The notes under the pieces were generated by a model. That model did no database searches. It worked only from the letters and a program-made list of their open reading frames with translations, and was not told where the DNA came from. A stretch of 5,275 bases of DNA from an uncultured Nitrospinaceae bacterium (GTDB taxonomy: Bacteria; Nitrospinota; Nitrospinia; Nitrospinales; VA-1), in assembly GCA_938073925.1 (NCBI GenBank), contig CALJGH010000170.1:1-5275 (forward strand), in the 5' to 3' direction. The position numbers and the translations under genes are program-made. This document shows, piece by piece, positions 1 through 5,275 of the stretch; position 1 is the first letter of the stretch, and the number at the start of each line of letters is the position of its first letter.

Positions 1-798
1 TTCTTAAATATTTTATTTTTGATTTCAAATAGGGTCATGAAATGCCCGATAAATTTAATTTTCAAAGAGACTGAAAGTTTCGGGTTTGAATTAGTATCTA
101 TATTGCTAATTAAATATTGCTCTAGAAAAAATATTATACGGTTGTCGCTCAAAAAACTGCACAGCCTCCATGAGCGGGATTTAATCGCATATTCTGGTGA
201 AAATTATAAGTGGTATCAAGAGATGGTGGAATTTTTTTGCGCAAAAGGTTTTTATAGTTTCTTTCGGACAAATCGGTTTGATGTTTTTGCTATGTTTTTT
301 GTCTGTATACCGGAAAATATAAAACCGGATTATTTCTATCCTATTTTTCTATTGGGGTTTATTTCCAATTGAGGCCATTGGCTGGAGCTGTATGGAGATA
401 ATGGGACAGGACTCGTGCTTTTGTTTTTTAGTGCAGTTGCAATTGCAATGATAAGTGTGATTAGCATCTTTCAAGATGCATCACTGAAATACCTTTGTAA
501 AATTGCCGTATTCCTGTGTACAGTTATAGGCGCTTCTCCCAATTTTTCATGATTTTCTGCTAATTTATTAGAAAGTTTCGCCGTAACGTTTTATATAGCC
601 TTATAGAGATTTTTAAAAATGCTGTTTCTCGATGAAATCAGAAAAGTCTCAAAAGAAACGCCTGTTCCTGGAGACTCAAAAAACCGACCAAAAAAGGTTT
701 TTAAAAAAAAGCGGCGATCTTCAACCGATGAAGAAAAGTGTAACAATCCTGCTAAACAATTTTTCGGCAGAATCTGCAGAATAGACGAGCAGGTGTAG
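1..798 (+). pseudogene. Decayed polytopic membrane protein, 5' end outside window
   Basis: I do not recognise the family. Frame 1 reads as protein-like from the first base to a TAG at 796-798 (about 265 codons), interrupted only by TGA at 370, TGA at 550 and TAG at 604. That is far fewer stops than a random frame in such AT-rich DNA should hold. Hydrophobic stretches lie at 277-309, 331-366, 409-471 (21 residues, an ideal membrane span), 493-537 and 574-603. A Lys/Arg-rich hydrophilic tail follows (619-795). Each internal stop lies one G-to-A change from TGG, and two Trp codons remain intact (211-213 and 379-381), so loss of Trp codons explains all three. Intact neighbours use TGG for every Trp, which argues against a recoded UGA. 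The longest uninterrupted piece is 19-372 (TTG start, 117 residues); the tail has its own ATG at 619 (59 residues). Alternatives are a short expressed fragment or base-call errors. I am fairly sure the frame was once coding and cannot assign a function. Confidence 0.5.
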
Positions 799-809
799 TT
801 AGCTCTACC
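792..809. other. Small imperfect hairpin at the end of the membrane-protein frame
   Basis: GGTGTAG (792-798) faces CTCTACC (803-809) across a 4-base loop, with one mismatch and one G-T pair. It overlaps the final TAG of the plus-strand frame. It is weak on its own but sits just before the longer inverted repeat, and the two may act together at the 3' end. Confidence 0.2.
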
Positions 810-810
810 G

Positions 811-861
811 TAATCCAAAAGTTATTTTAAAAAATATCCATCCTTCAAACTTTTTGGATTA
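811..861. terminator. Candidate bidirectional terminator between convergent genes
   Basis: TAATCCAAAAGTT (811-823) is the reverse complement of AACTTTTTGGATTA (848-861) apart from one bulged base. This gives a stem of about 13 pairs around a 24-base AT-rich loop. It lies exactly between the plus-strand frame ending at 798 and the minus-strand methyltransferase ending at 874, where a terminator shared by two convergent genes is expected. The stem is not GC-rich and no clean T-tract follows it on either strand, so efficient intrinsic termination is uncertain. Confidence 0.4.
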
Positions 862-885
862 TCCACTTCTATATTATCCATCCTT
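835..885. repeat. Short direct repeat, two 11-base copies 40 bases apart
   Basis: TATCCATCCTT occurs at 835-845 and again at 875-885, exactly 40 bases apart. The second copy overlaps the last codons and the stop codon of the methyltransferase, and the first lies in the loop of the inverted repeat. It could be a small duplication trace; chance cannot be excluded at this length. Confidence 0.35.
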
Positions 886-1684
886 ATAATCTGGAGAGTT
901 TTGAACGGTCGAATTAAGCAAGGCTTCCGGTATTGAGTAAGGACTGGAAATTAAAATACACTGGTAGGAAAATAGTTTGGGTAATATTTTTATTAAAAAA
1001 CCATTTACCATGAGTAAAAATTTACTTAAAGAGTTCAAACCTATTGCAAGCGGAAAGGGCCCGGGTAAACCTTTGTGTTGTATTATTTTAAATCCAGCCT
1101 GATCTAAAAGTCGTATAATAATTTTAAAAGTGAAAAGCATTCTGTGTCCCAAATATAAAATACCCCTGACTCCATAACTAAACCTTCCCATTAATAGCTG
1201 AAGACGCATCATTAAAAAACCAATATTTGGAACGGATATTATGAACTTGGGAGTTTTACCATTAGCTTTCACCCTTAAATGATATATAAACTTTTCTGGC
1301 TCTGCCAAATGTTCCAGCACATCCAGTAAAAGGACATAATCGAATCTTTCAATATCAATCGGAGGGTTGGGAATATTTAAATCCATTTTGGTAAAATATT
1401 TTATCGTTTTCACTTCTTTTGGATCTTCCACATCTATTGATTCTACATGGCAATTCTTTTTTCTGAGCTCTTGTCCTACTAGAAAATCTCCGCACCCAAT
1501 ATCTAATACTTTTGATCCGGGTGGGACATTGTCTATTGCAAAATTGATGAGAAGAGAGAAAACCTATTTTCAAGGCGTATTTTGAATTGCCTTCCACAAC
1601 ATCGTATTTTCTTTCATAAAACAGAGAGATTTTGTGGAAAATTGGAGCAACTGTGGCGAGGACCACGTTCCAGGCATACTTCAC
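874..1684 (-). pseudogene. Class I SAM-dependent methyltransferase, frameshifted
   Basis: With one surplus base ignored, this reads as a 269-residue methyltransferase, a normal length for the Methyltransf_23/UbiG-like group. From GTG at 1684 the first 39 codons give a leader ending in YERKYDVVEGNSKYALK. The frame is then lost within 1559-1570, where AAAA, GG and TTTT runs on the coding strand are likely slippage sites. In the next frame the protein continues with the SAM-binding motif VLDIGCG (1489-1509), an acidic strand end ESID, the post-motif DVLEHL, SVPNIGF and the helix LLDQAGF, then a hydrophobic C-terminal region ending at TAA 874-876. Such enzymes often methylate sugars or lipid-linked intermediates in polysaccharide clusters; the substrate here is unknown. 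The downstream frame alone has a GTG at 1431 but would lack the SAM-binding loop, so it would not be a functional enzyme. The start is uncertain: the open frame extends to 1735, no ATG is available, and AAGGG before the GTG is too close for a good ribosome site. A single sequencing error would restore the gene. Confidence 0.75.
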
Positions 1685-2064
1685 GCCCTTATTTGAAAAT
1701 TTAAAATCTAGAATGGAATCAGTACGGGATAAAAACTATTTCACAACTAATTAGGGCTTCAGAATATACACTAAAAAAAATTTTAACGCCAGATTCTCCT
1801 CCCAACTTGAATTTTGGGGTTTTATTGACGAAAGGTTGATGGAATCTAATTTTTAAACCTGACTCCGATAAACTATTTATTGCAAATCGTTGGAATAACA
1901 CCCTGCATTTAATACTTAATCACAACCCCGTGTATGGTAAAAATGCCAATGAGATATTATGAAAATAGTCTCACTTTCGGCTTCTGACATTATCTGACCC
2001 CAAAGCTTGACGAGTTGTTTCATGTCCTAAAATTGAAAGGGAACTTTTCTGTAGGATTTTGGGG
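1685..2064. other. Stretch without a supportable gene
   Basis: No convincing gene is visible. On the minus strand a frame is open from 1919 to a TGA at 1719-1721 (GTG possible at 1901, 60 residues), but its sequence shows no family motif. It abuts the frame that leads into the methyltransferase (open from 1735), so it could be a further frameshifted 5' fragment of that gene or chance. On the plus strand an ATG at 1959 opens only 12 codons. A second promoter-like pair, TTGACG (2007-2012) and TAAAAT (2028-2033), has a short 15-base spacer. ATTTTGGGGTT occurs at 1811-1821 and again at 2056-2066, probably by chance. Confidence 0.5.
1950..1973. other. Weak stem-loop upstream of the ACP operon
   Basis: TGAGATATT (1950-1958) pairs with AATAGTCTCA (1964-1973) with one bulged G and a 5-base loop. 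No T-tract follows, so it is not a typical terminator. It lies about 90 bases upstream of the promoter and could be an operator-like site or chance. Confidence 0.2.
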
Positions 2065-2093
2065 TTGAAATCTGCTGTATCTTCAATTAAAAT
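2065..2093 (+). promoter_or_regulatory. Sigma-70-type promoter of the ACP-flavoprotein operon
   Basis: TTGAAA (2065-2070) and TAAAAT (2088-2093) each match the consensus at 5 of 6 positions, and the spacer is exactly 17 bases. Transcription would start near 2100, leaving a leader of under 20 bases that holds the ribosome binding site. The leader is too short for a riboswitch or attenuator, so control would act at the promoter. I see no clear operator palindrome. Confidence 0.55.
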
Positions 2094-2103
2094 AGGGGTT
2101 ATT

Positions 2104-2109
2104 AAGGAG
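2104..2109 (+). promoter_or_regulatory. Ribosome binding site of the ACP gene
   Basis: AAGGAG stands 8 bases before the ATG at 2118. It is the only strong Shine-Dalgarno sequence in the operon. The two flavoprotein genes have only weak GG-containing matches, which suggests that the ACP is made in excess of the enzymes. Confidence 0.75.
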
Positions 2110-2117
2110 AAATATTA

Positions 2118-2381
2118 ATGACAATTGACGAAGTACGACAGATCATTTTGAACATTCTTGAGGATATCGCTCCCGATGAGGATATCAGCTCAATTGATGA
2201 CAATACCAAACTCAGGGAACAGATTGACCTCGATTCCATGGATTTTCTAGACATTGTCATGGAACTGAGAAAACGTTTCAACATTGAAGTTCCAGAAAAA
2301 GATTACGAACATCTGGCGACATTGGCGGGTTGCATCACCTATTTGCAACCTCTTTTGAAAGATAGACTTGCCGCCAGCTAG
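2118..2381 (+). CDS. Acyl carrier protein (specialised, DSMD type)
   Basis: An 87-residue acidic protein of the phosphopantetheine-binding (PP-binding) family, the usual ACP length. The attachment motif is LDSMDFLD, with Ser40 as the expected site for the 4'-phosphopantetheine arm. It is followed by the recognition-helix region IVMELRKRFNIEVPE and a final stretch YEHLATLAGCITYL. Met replaces the common Leu after Ser40. In my knowledge of the family, DSMDF with the ATL-GC-YL ending marks a subgroup of accessory ACPs distinct from the housekeeping fatty-acid ACP, and no fab genes are nearby. It should be cytoplasmic and carry an acyl chain as a thioester, either for the flavoproteins encoded next or for enzymes outside the window. 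The start is fixed by the strong ribosome site; TAG at 2379-2381 ends it. It leads the operon, 78 bases ahead of the first flavoprotein gene. The family call is very secure; the chain it carries is unknown. Confidence 0.95.
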   Translation: MTIDEVRQIILNILEDIAPDEDISSIDDNTKLREQIDLDSMDFLDIVMELRKRFNIEVPEKDYEHLATLAGCITYLQPLLKDRLAAS

Positions 2382-2398
2382 TTTTTCCCCTTCCTTTT

Positions 2399-2426
2399 TT
2401 GACTCTAAATTCCCACAGTTTAATAT
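2399..2426 (+). promoter_or_regulatory. Possible internal promoter before the first flavoprotein gene
   Basis: TTGACT (2399-2404) matches the -35 consensus at 5 of 6 positions and TAATAT (2421-2426) the -10 at 4 of 6, with a 16-base spacer. It lies in the 78-base gap after the ACP gene and could give separate expression of the two flavoproteins. The gap is AT-rich, so a chance match is quite possible. The T-rich run just after the ACP stop has no stem before it, so I do not call a terminator there. Confidence 0.3.
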
Positions 2427-2459
2427 ATCTGTCTTTAATGAAATTATAACGGTCAGGTT

Positions 2460-3845
2460 ATGGCATACGATGCGGTAATCATAGGTTCCGGTTTATCCGG
2501 ATTGGCTGCCGGCATTCGCCTGGCCATGTTCGATAAAAAAGTCTGCATCGTTGAAAAACACACGGTATTGGGTGGCTTGAACTCTTTTTACGTTCGCAAG
2601 AACCGGACGTTCGATGTCGGCTTACATGCGATGACCAATTTTACTCCCAAAGGAGTTCGAAACTCTCCCCTCGGAAAACTTCTCAAGCAACTGCGTTTCA
2701 GTCATGACGACTTTCGTCTATGCCAGCAACATATGTCAGAGATCCGCTTCCCTGAACATTCTTTACGATTTACCAATGACTTTGAATTTTTTCGACAGGA
2801 GGTTGCCGACCAGTTCCCGCAAGAGATTGACGGGTTCAACAAGCTCGTGGAAAAAATTCTATCCTTTGATGAACTGAATCTGAATGATGAAAAAACATTA
2901 AACTCGCGTCCTATCCTGGAAAGTTTTATCAAAAATCCGGTGCTGATCGATATGCTAAATTGTCCGTTGATGTACTACGGCAATGCCCGCGAAGGTGACA
3001 TGGATTTTTATCAGTTTGTCATCATGTTCAAAAGTGTCTTTGTCGAAGGCTTCGCCAAACCTGTAGGAGGGATGCCTTACATCCTCCAGCTTTTTGCAGA
3101 AAAGTTCAAACAGCTGGGCGGAGAACTACGCATGGGGTCTGGGGTAACTTCTATTAACGCAGAAAACAGAACAGTGGAATCAGTAACTCTCGAAAATGGA
3201 GAACAATTGATCGCCGAGAATATTATTTCTTCCATGGGATATGTCGAAACACTAAACCATTGTGCGCCCACATTAAAAGAAACAGAAGAATGTGAAACCG
3301 GCCAGGTTTCCTTTATGGAATCTTTATGTGTAGTCGATCGCGAACCGCGAGATTTAGGTTATGACAAAAGCATCGTCTTTTTTTCTAACCAACCGCGATT
3401 CGATTACAAAGTTCCCGATGAAATGATCAATGTCACCTCCGGGGTTCTCTGTTGCTCTAACAATTTTGATTACCCTGAGCCGATGAAAGAAGGCTTGATT
3501 CGGCTGACCAATCTGGCAAATTTTGCCCAATGGGACTCATTACCGCGAAAAGACTACATCGCGGCGAAAAAACATTGGCGAGATCGGGCGTTGGAATCTG
3601 TATTCACATTTTTTACCGATTTTCGCGATAATGTGGTATTTTTAGACTCATTTACGCCGAAGACCATAAAAAAATATACAGGCCACCTTAACGGTGCTGT
3701 CTATGGGTCTCCGAATAAAATAAAAAACGGCAAAACCCCTTTAAACAATCTTTTTATCTGTGGAACCGACCAAGGGTTTTTAGGTATCATTGGAGCCACT
3801 TTAAGTGGCATTTCAATGGCCAACCTCCATGTTTTACGGAAATAA
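2460..3845 (+). CDS. FAD-dependent oxidoreductase, phytoene desaturase/carotenoid isomerase-like (COG1233)
   Basis: A 461-residue flavoprotein. Residues 3-32 form the FAD-binding Rossmann unit: GSGLSG at 9-14 and Glu32, which would bind the adenosine ribose. The typical GGLN follows at 38-41. A GG-MPYI segment (203-208) begins the second half of the FAD/substrate fold, TPKT-KKYT lies at 399-407, and the C-terminal FAD motif runs from CGTDQGF to GATLSG at about 434-450. The length and layout fit the CrtI/CrtISO/RetSat superfamily, whose members desaturate, isomerise or saturate polyene chains. The substrate cannot be read from sequence. The preceding ACP gene and the absence of carotenoid genes favour an acyl-ACP or lipid substrate (inference). 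I see no signal peptide, and the hydrophobic N-terminus is the nucleotide-binding fold. The start is the first ATG after an in-frame TGA at 2439 and gives the usual short lead before YDAVIIG; its ribosome site is weak. The superfamily is certain, the reaction is not. Confidence 0.9.
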   Translation: MAYDAVIIGSGLSGLAAGIRLAMFDKKVCIVEKHTVLGGLNSFYVRKNRTFDVGLHAMTNFTPKGVRNSPLGKLLKQLRFSHDDFRLCQQHMSEIRFPEHSLRFTNDFEFFRQEVADQFPQEIDGFNKLVEKILSFDELNLNDEKTLNSRPILESFIKNPVLIDMLNCPLMYYGNAREGDMDFYQFVIMFKSVFVEGFAKPVGGMPYILQLFAEKFKQLGGELRMGSGVTSINAENRTVESVTLENGEQLIAENIISSMGYVETLNHCAPTLKETEECETGQVSFMESLCVVDREPRDLGYDKSIVFFSNQPRFDYKVPDEMINVTSGVLCCSNNFDYPEPMKEGLIRLTNLANFAQWDSLPRKDYIAAKKHWRDRALESVFTFFTDFRDNVVFLDSFTPKTIKKYTGHLNGAVYGSPNKIKNGKTPLNNLFICGTDQGFLGIIGATLSGISMANLHVLRK

Positions 3846-3849
3846 AAAA

Positions 3850-5275
3850 ATGAGCAAACCACCAAAACAACGAGACTGGCTAAAAGACATACAGTCTGCC
3901 TACGATACGGTTGTGATAGGAAGCGGCCTGGCGGGTATGACTTCGGCCAACCTTCTCGCAAAGTTGGGACATAAAGTCTTGCTTGCGGAGCATCATTATA
4001 ATCTGGGTGGAATGGCGACTTGGTTTAAACGCAAGGGAGGTCATATCATGGATATTTCCTTGCACGGTTTCCCCTGTGGCATGATAAAAACCTTGCGGAA
4101 ATACTGGTCGCAGGATATTTCAAGCCGAGTTGTTCAACTCAAAAACGTCCGTTTCGATAATCCCCAGTTTTCTCTTAATACCTCTTTTGACAAAGTCGAT
4201 TTCACTCATATTCTCCGAGAACGTTTTGGCATCCTTAAGGAAGTCGTAGACGAATTCTTTCATACCACTCGTGCAATGAATTTTTACGATGACGTAATGA
4301 TGACCACGCGCGAGTTATTCGAAAAATTTTTTCCCGGTCGCACCGATGTCTGGCGATTCCTTATGGAACCCATCACTTATGCCAATGGCTCCACTCTTGA
4401 CGAGCCAGCAATTACTTATGGTATTGTGTTCTCCAATTTCATGGATAAGGGTGTCTTCACCTATCAGGGTGGCACCGATTACCTGATTAAGGAAATGAAA
4501 AAGGAACTTTTGCAAAATGGAGTAGACATACGCACGCACTGTATGGTTGAAAAAATTTATGTAGAAAATAAAACCGTAAAAGGCGTTCGTATTAACGGTC
4601 AAGATATTCCCTGTAAATCCGTTCTTTCAAATTCCAACATCATAACAACCATCGAGCAACTCACCGGTGAAGAACATTTTGACCCTGAATATATTAAAAA
4701 AGTGAAAGATGTTCGCCTCAACGATTCCAGTTGTCAGGTCTATATGGGAATCAAAAAGGGTGAAACGGTGCCGCATGTCGGTGACCTTCTGTTTTCTTCT
4801 GATGCTGATGAATACTGTACTGATAAAATATTGAGCAAAGATATTACCAGCCGCACCTTTTCATTTTATTATCCGGAAATTCGCCCCGGAACGAATCGAT
4901 ACTCAATCGTATCTTCTACCAACGCAAGATATAAAGACTGGGCAAATCTCAGTGAAGAAGAGTATCTGCACGATAAGCACGAACTGGAGCAAGCTACCCT
5001 CGATTCGCTAGAAAAATATGTTCCTGGTATCCGTAACAAAATAGACCATATAGAAGCTTCAACCCCGAAGACTTTTAAGCACTATACTCTGCATCCGTCA
5101 GGCACTTCGTTCGGCACCAAGTTTGAGGGGCTCAAAGTCAGCCGTGAACTTCCTAATCAAATAAACGGACTTTTTCATGCCGGCTCGGTGGGCATTATCA
5201 TGTCCGGTTGGCTCGGGGCTGCCAACTACGGAGTCATCGTTGCCAATGAAACCGATAAATTTTTGAGACAATTGA
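3850..5275 (+). CDS. Second CrtI-like FAD-dependent oxidoreductase, 3' end outside window
   Basis: 475 complete codons are open to the window edge; the terminal TGA-like bases (5273-5275) are out of frame, so the gene continues. After a 17-residue hydrophilic lead comes YDTVVIGSGLAG, with the dinucleotide-binding glycines at 24-29, Glu47 for the FAD ribose, and GGMAT at 53-57. QGGTDYL (206-212) opens the second half, TPKT-KHYT is at 405-413, and the C-terminal FAD motif AGS-GIIMSGWLGA spans 444-457. Only a short C-terminal end is therefore missing. It is a divergent paralogue of the upstream flavoprotein: the same fold and motif order, but mostly different residues between motifs. The start is 4 bases after the upstream TAA. 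The ribosome site is poor (GGA 9 bases before ATG), so translation probably relies on coupling. Two adjacent, different members suggest two consecutive redox or isomerisation steps, or a heteromeric enzyme, on one substrate (inference). Function on carotenoids is possible but unsupported by context. Confidence 0.9.
   Translation, partial: MSKPPKQRDWLKDIQSAYDTVVIGSGLAGMTSANLLAKLGHKVLLAEHHYNLGGMATWFKRKGGHIMDISLHGFPCGMIKTLRKYWSQDISSRVVQLKNVRFDNPQFSLNTSFDKVDFTHILRERFGILKEVVDEFFHTTRAMNFYDDVMMTTRELFEKFFPGRTDVWRFLMEPITYANGSTLDEPAITYGIVFSNFMDKGVFTYQGGTDYLIKEMKKELLQNGVDIRTHCMVEKIYVENKTVKGVRINGQDIPCKSVLSNSNIITTIEQLTGEEHFDPEYIKKVKDVRLNDSSCQVYMGIKKGETVPHVGDLLFSSDADEYCTDKILSKDITSRTFSFYYPEIRPGTNRYSIVSSTNARYKDWANLSEEEYLHDKHELEQATLDSLEKYVPGIRNKIDHIEASTPKTFKHYTLHPSGTSFGTKFEGLKVSRELPNQINGLFHAGSVGIIMSGWLGAANYGVIVANETDKFLRQL

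Noticed and set aside
370..552. UGA read as Trp or selenocysteine
   Set aside because: Intact genes use TGG for every Trp and contain no in-frame UGA, one of the three stops is TAG, and no SECIS-like hairpin is evident after either UGA.
591..818. Minus-strand open frame of 75 codons
   Set aside because: It lies opposite the plus-strand frame, whose basic tail continues the membrane protein, and it shows no family motif or ribosome site.
1355..1566. Minus-strand continuation of the methyltransferase N-terminal frame past the frameshift
   Set aside because: It becomes Arg/Ser/Cys-rich nonsense, while the other frame carries the conserved motifs in the same stretch. Only the part from 1684 to about 1568 is real.
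1367..1585. Plus-strand open frame of 72 codons
   Set aside because: It is antisense to the methyltransferase core, whose motifs VLDIGCG and DVLEHL are unmistakable on the other strand.
2102..2284. Minus-strand open frame of 60 codons
   Set aside because: It is the Ser-rich antisense shadow of the acyl carrier protein.
2382..2400. Terminator after the ACP gene, suggested by its T-rich run
   Set aside because: No inverted repeat precedes the T and C run, so it does not meet the form of an intrinsic terminator.
3077..3271. Minus-strand open frames within the flavoprotein genes (also at 2702-2932, 3701-3961, 3880-4065 and 4315-4602)
   Set aside because: All lie opposite well-supported flavoprotein coding sequence and have no recognisable motif.
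1..5275. CRISPR array, tRNA, rRNA or insertion sequence
   Set aside because: I found no regularly spaced repeats, cloverleaf-like segment, rRNA-like sequence, transposase motif or long terminal inverted repeats on either strand.

Overview
The window looks like chromosomal DNA of a Gram-negative bacterium with moderately AT-rich composition. The intact genes use the standard genetic code, and every Trp in them is TGG. No marker gene allows a firm placement. The gene content (a specialised acyl carrier protein followed by two CrtI-like flavoproteins) recalls lipid or polyene gene sets in anammox planctomycetes, Desulfobacterota and Nitrospinota-like bacteria. That comparison is from memory, not from a search.

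The left part (about 1-1735) is visibly more AT-rich and appears decayed. On the plus strand, one reading frame stays coding-like from base 1 to 798. It looks like the C-terminal part of a polytopic membrane protein with a basic tail, but it is broken by TGA, TGA and TAG codons. Facing it on the minus strand (1684 to 874) is a class I SAM-dependent methyltransferase gene of the type common in polysaccharide clusters, split by a +1 frameshift between its N-terminal leader and its SAM-binding motif. The 75 bases between the two convergent 3' ends hold an imperfect inverted repeat that could end transcription from both sides.

Bases 1685-2064 hold no gene I can support. They lead into a good sigma-70-type promoter (TTGAAA-17-TAAAAT) and a strong Shine-Dalgarno sequence in front of the right-hand operon.

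The right part (2118-5275) is a tight plus-strand operon. It encodes an 87-residue acyl carrier protein with a DSMD phosphopantetheine site, a 461-residue FAD-dependent phytoene-desaturase/isomerase-like oxidoreductase, and, 4 bases later, a second divergent member of the same superfamily. This last gene is still open at the window edge (475 complete codons) and lacks only its extreme C-terminus. The likely logic is that the ACP carries a fatty-acyl or polyketide chain and the two flavoproteins change its unsaturation or double-bond geometry. No phytoene synthase or other carotenoid gene is present, so the CrtI-like enzymes should not be assumed to act on carotenoids. The operon probably continues beyond the window.
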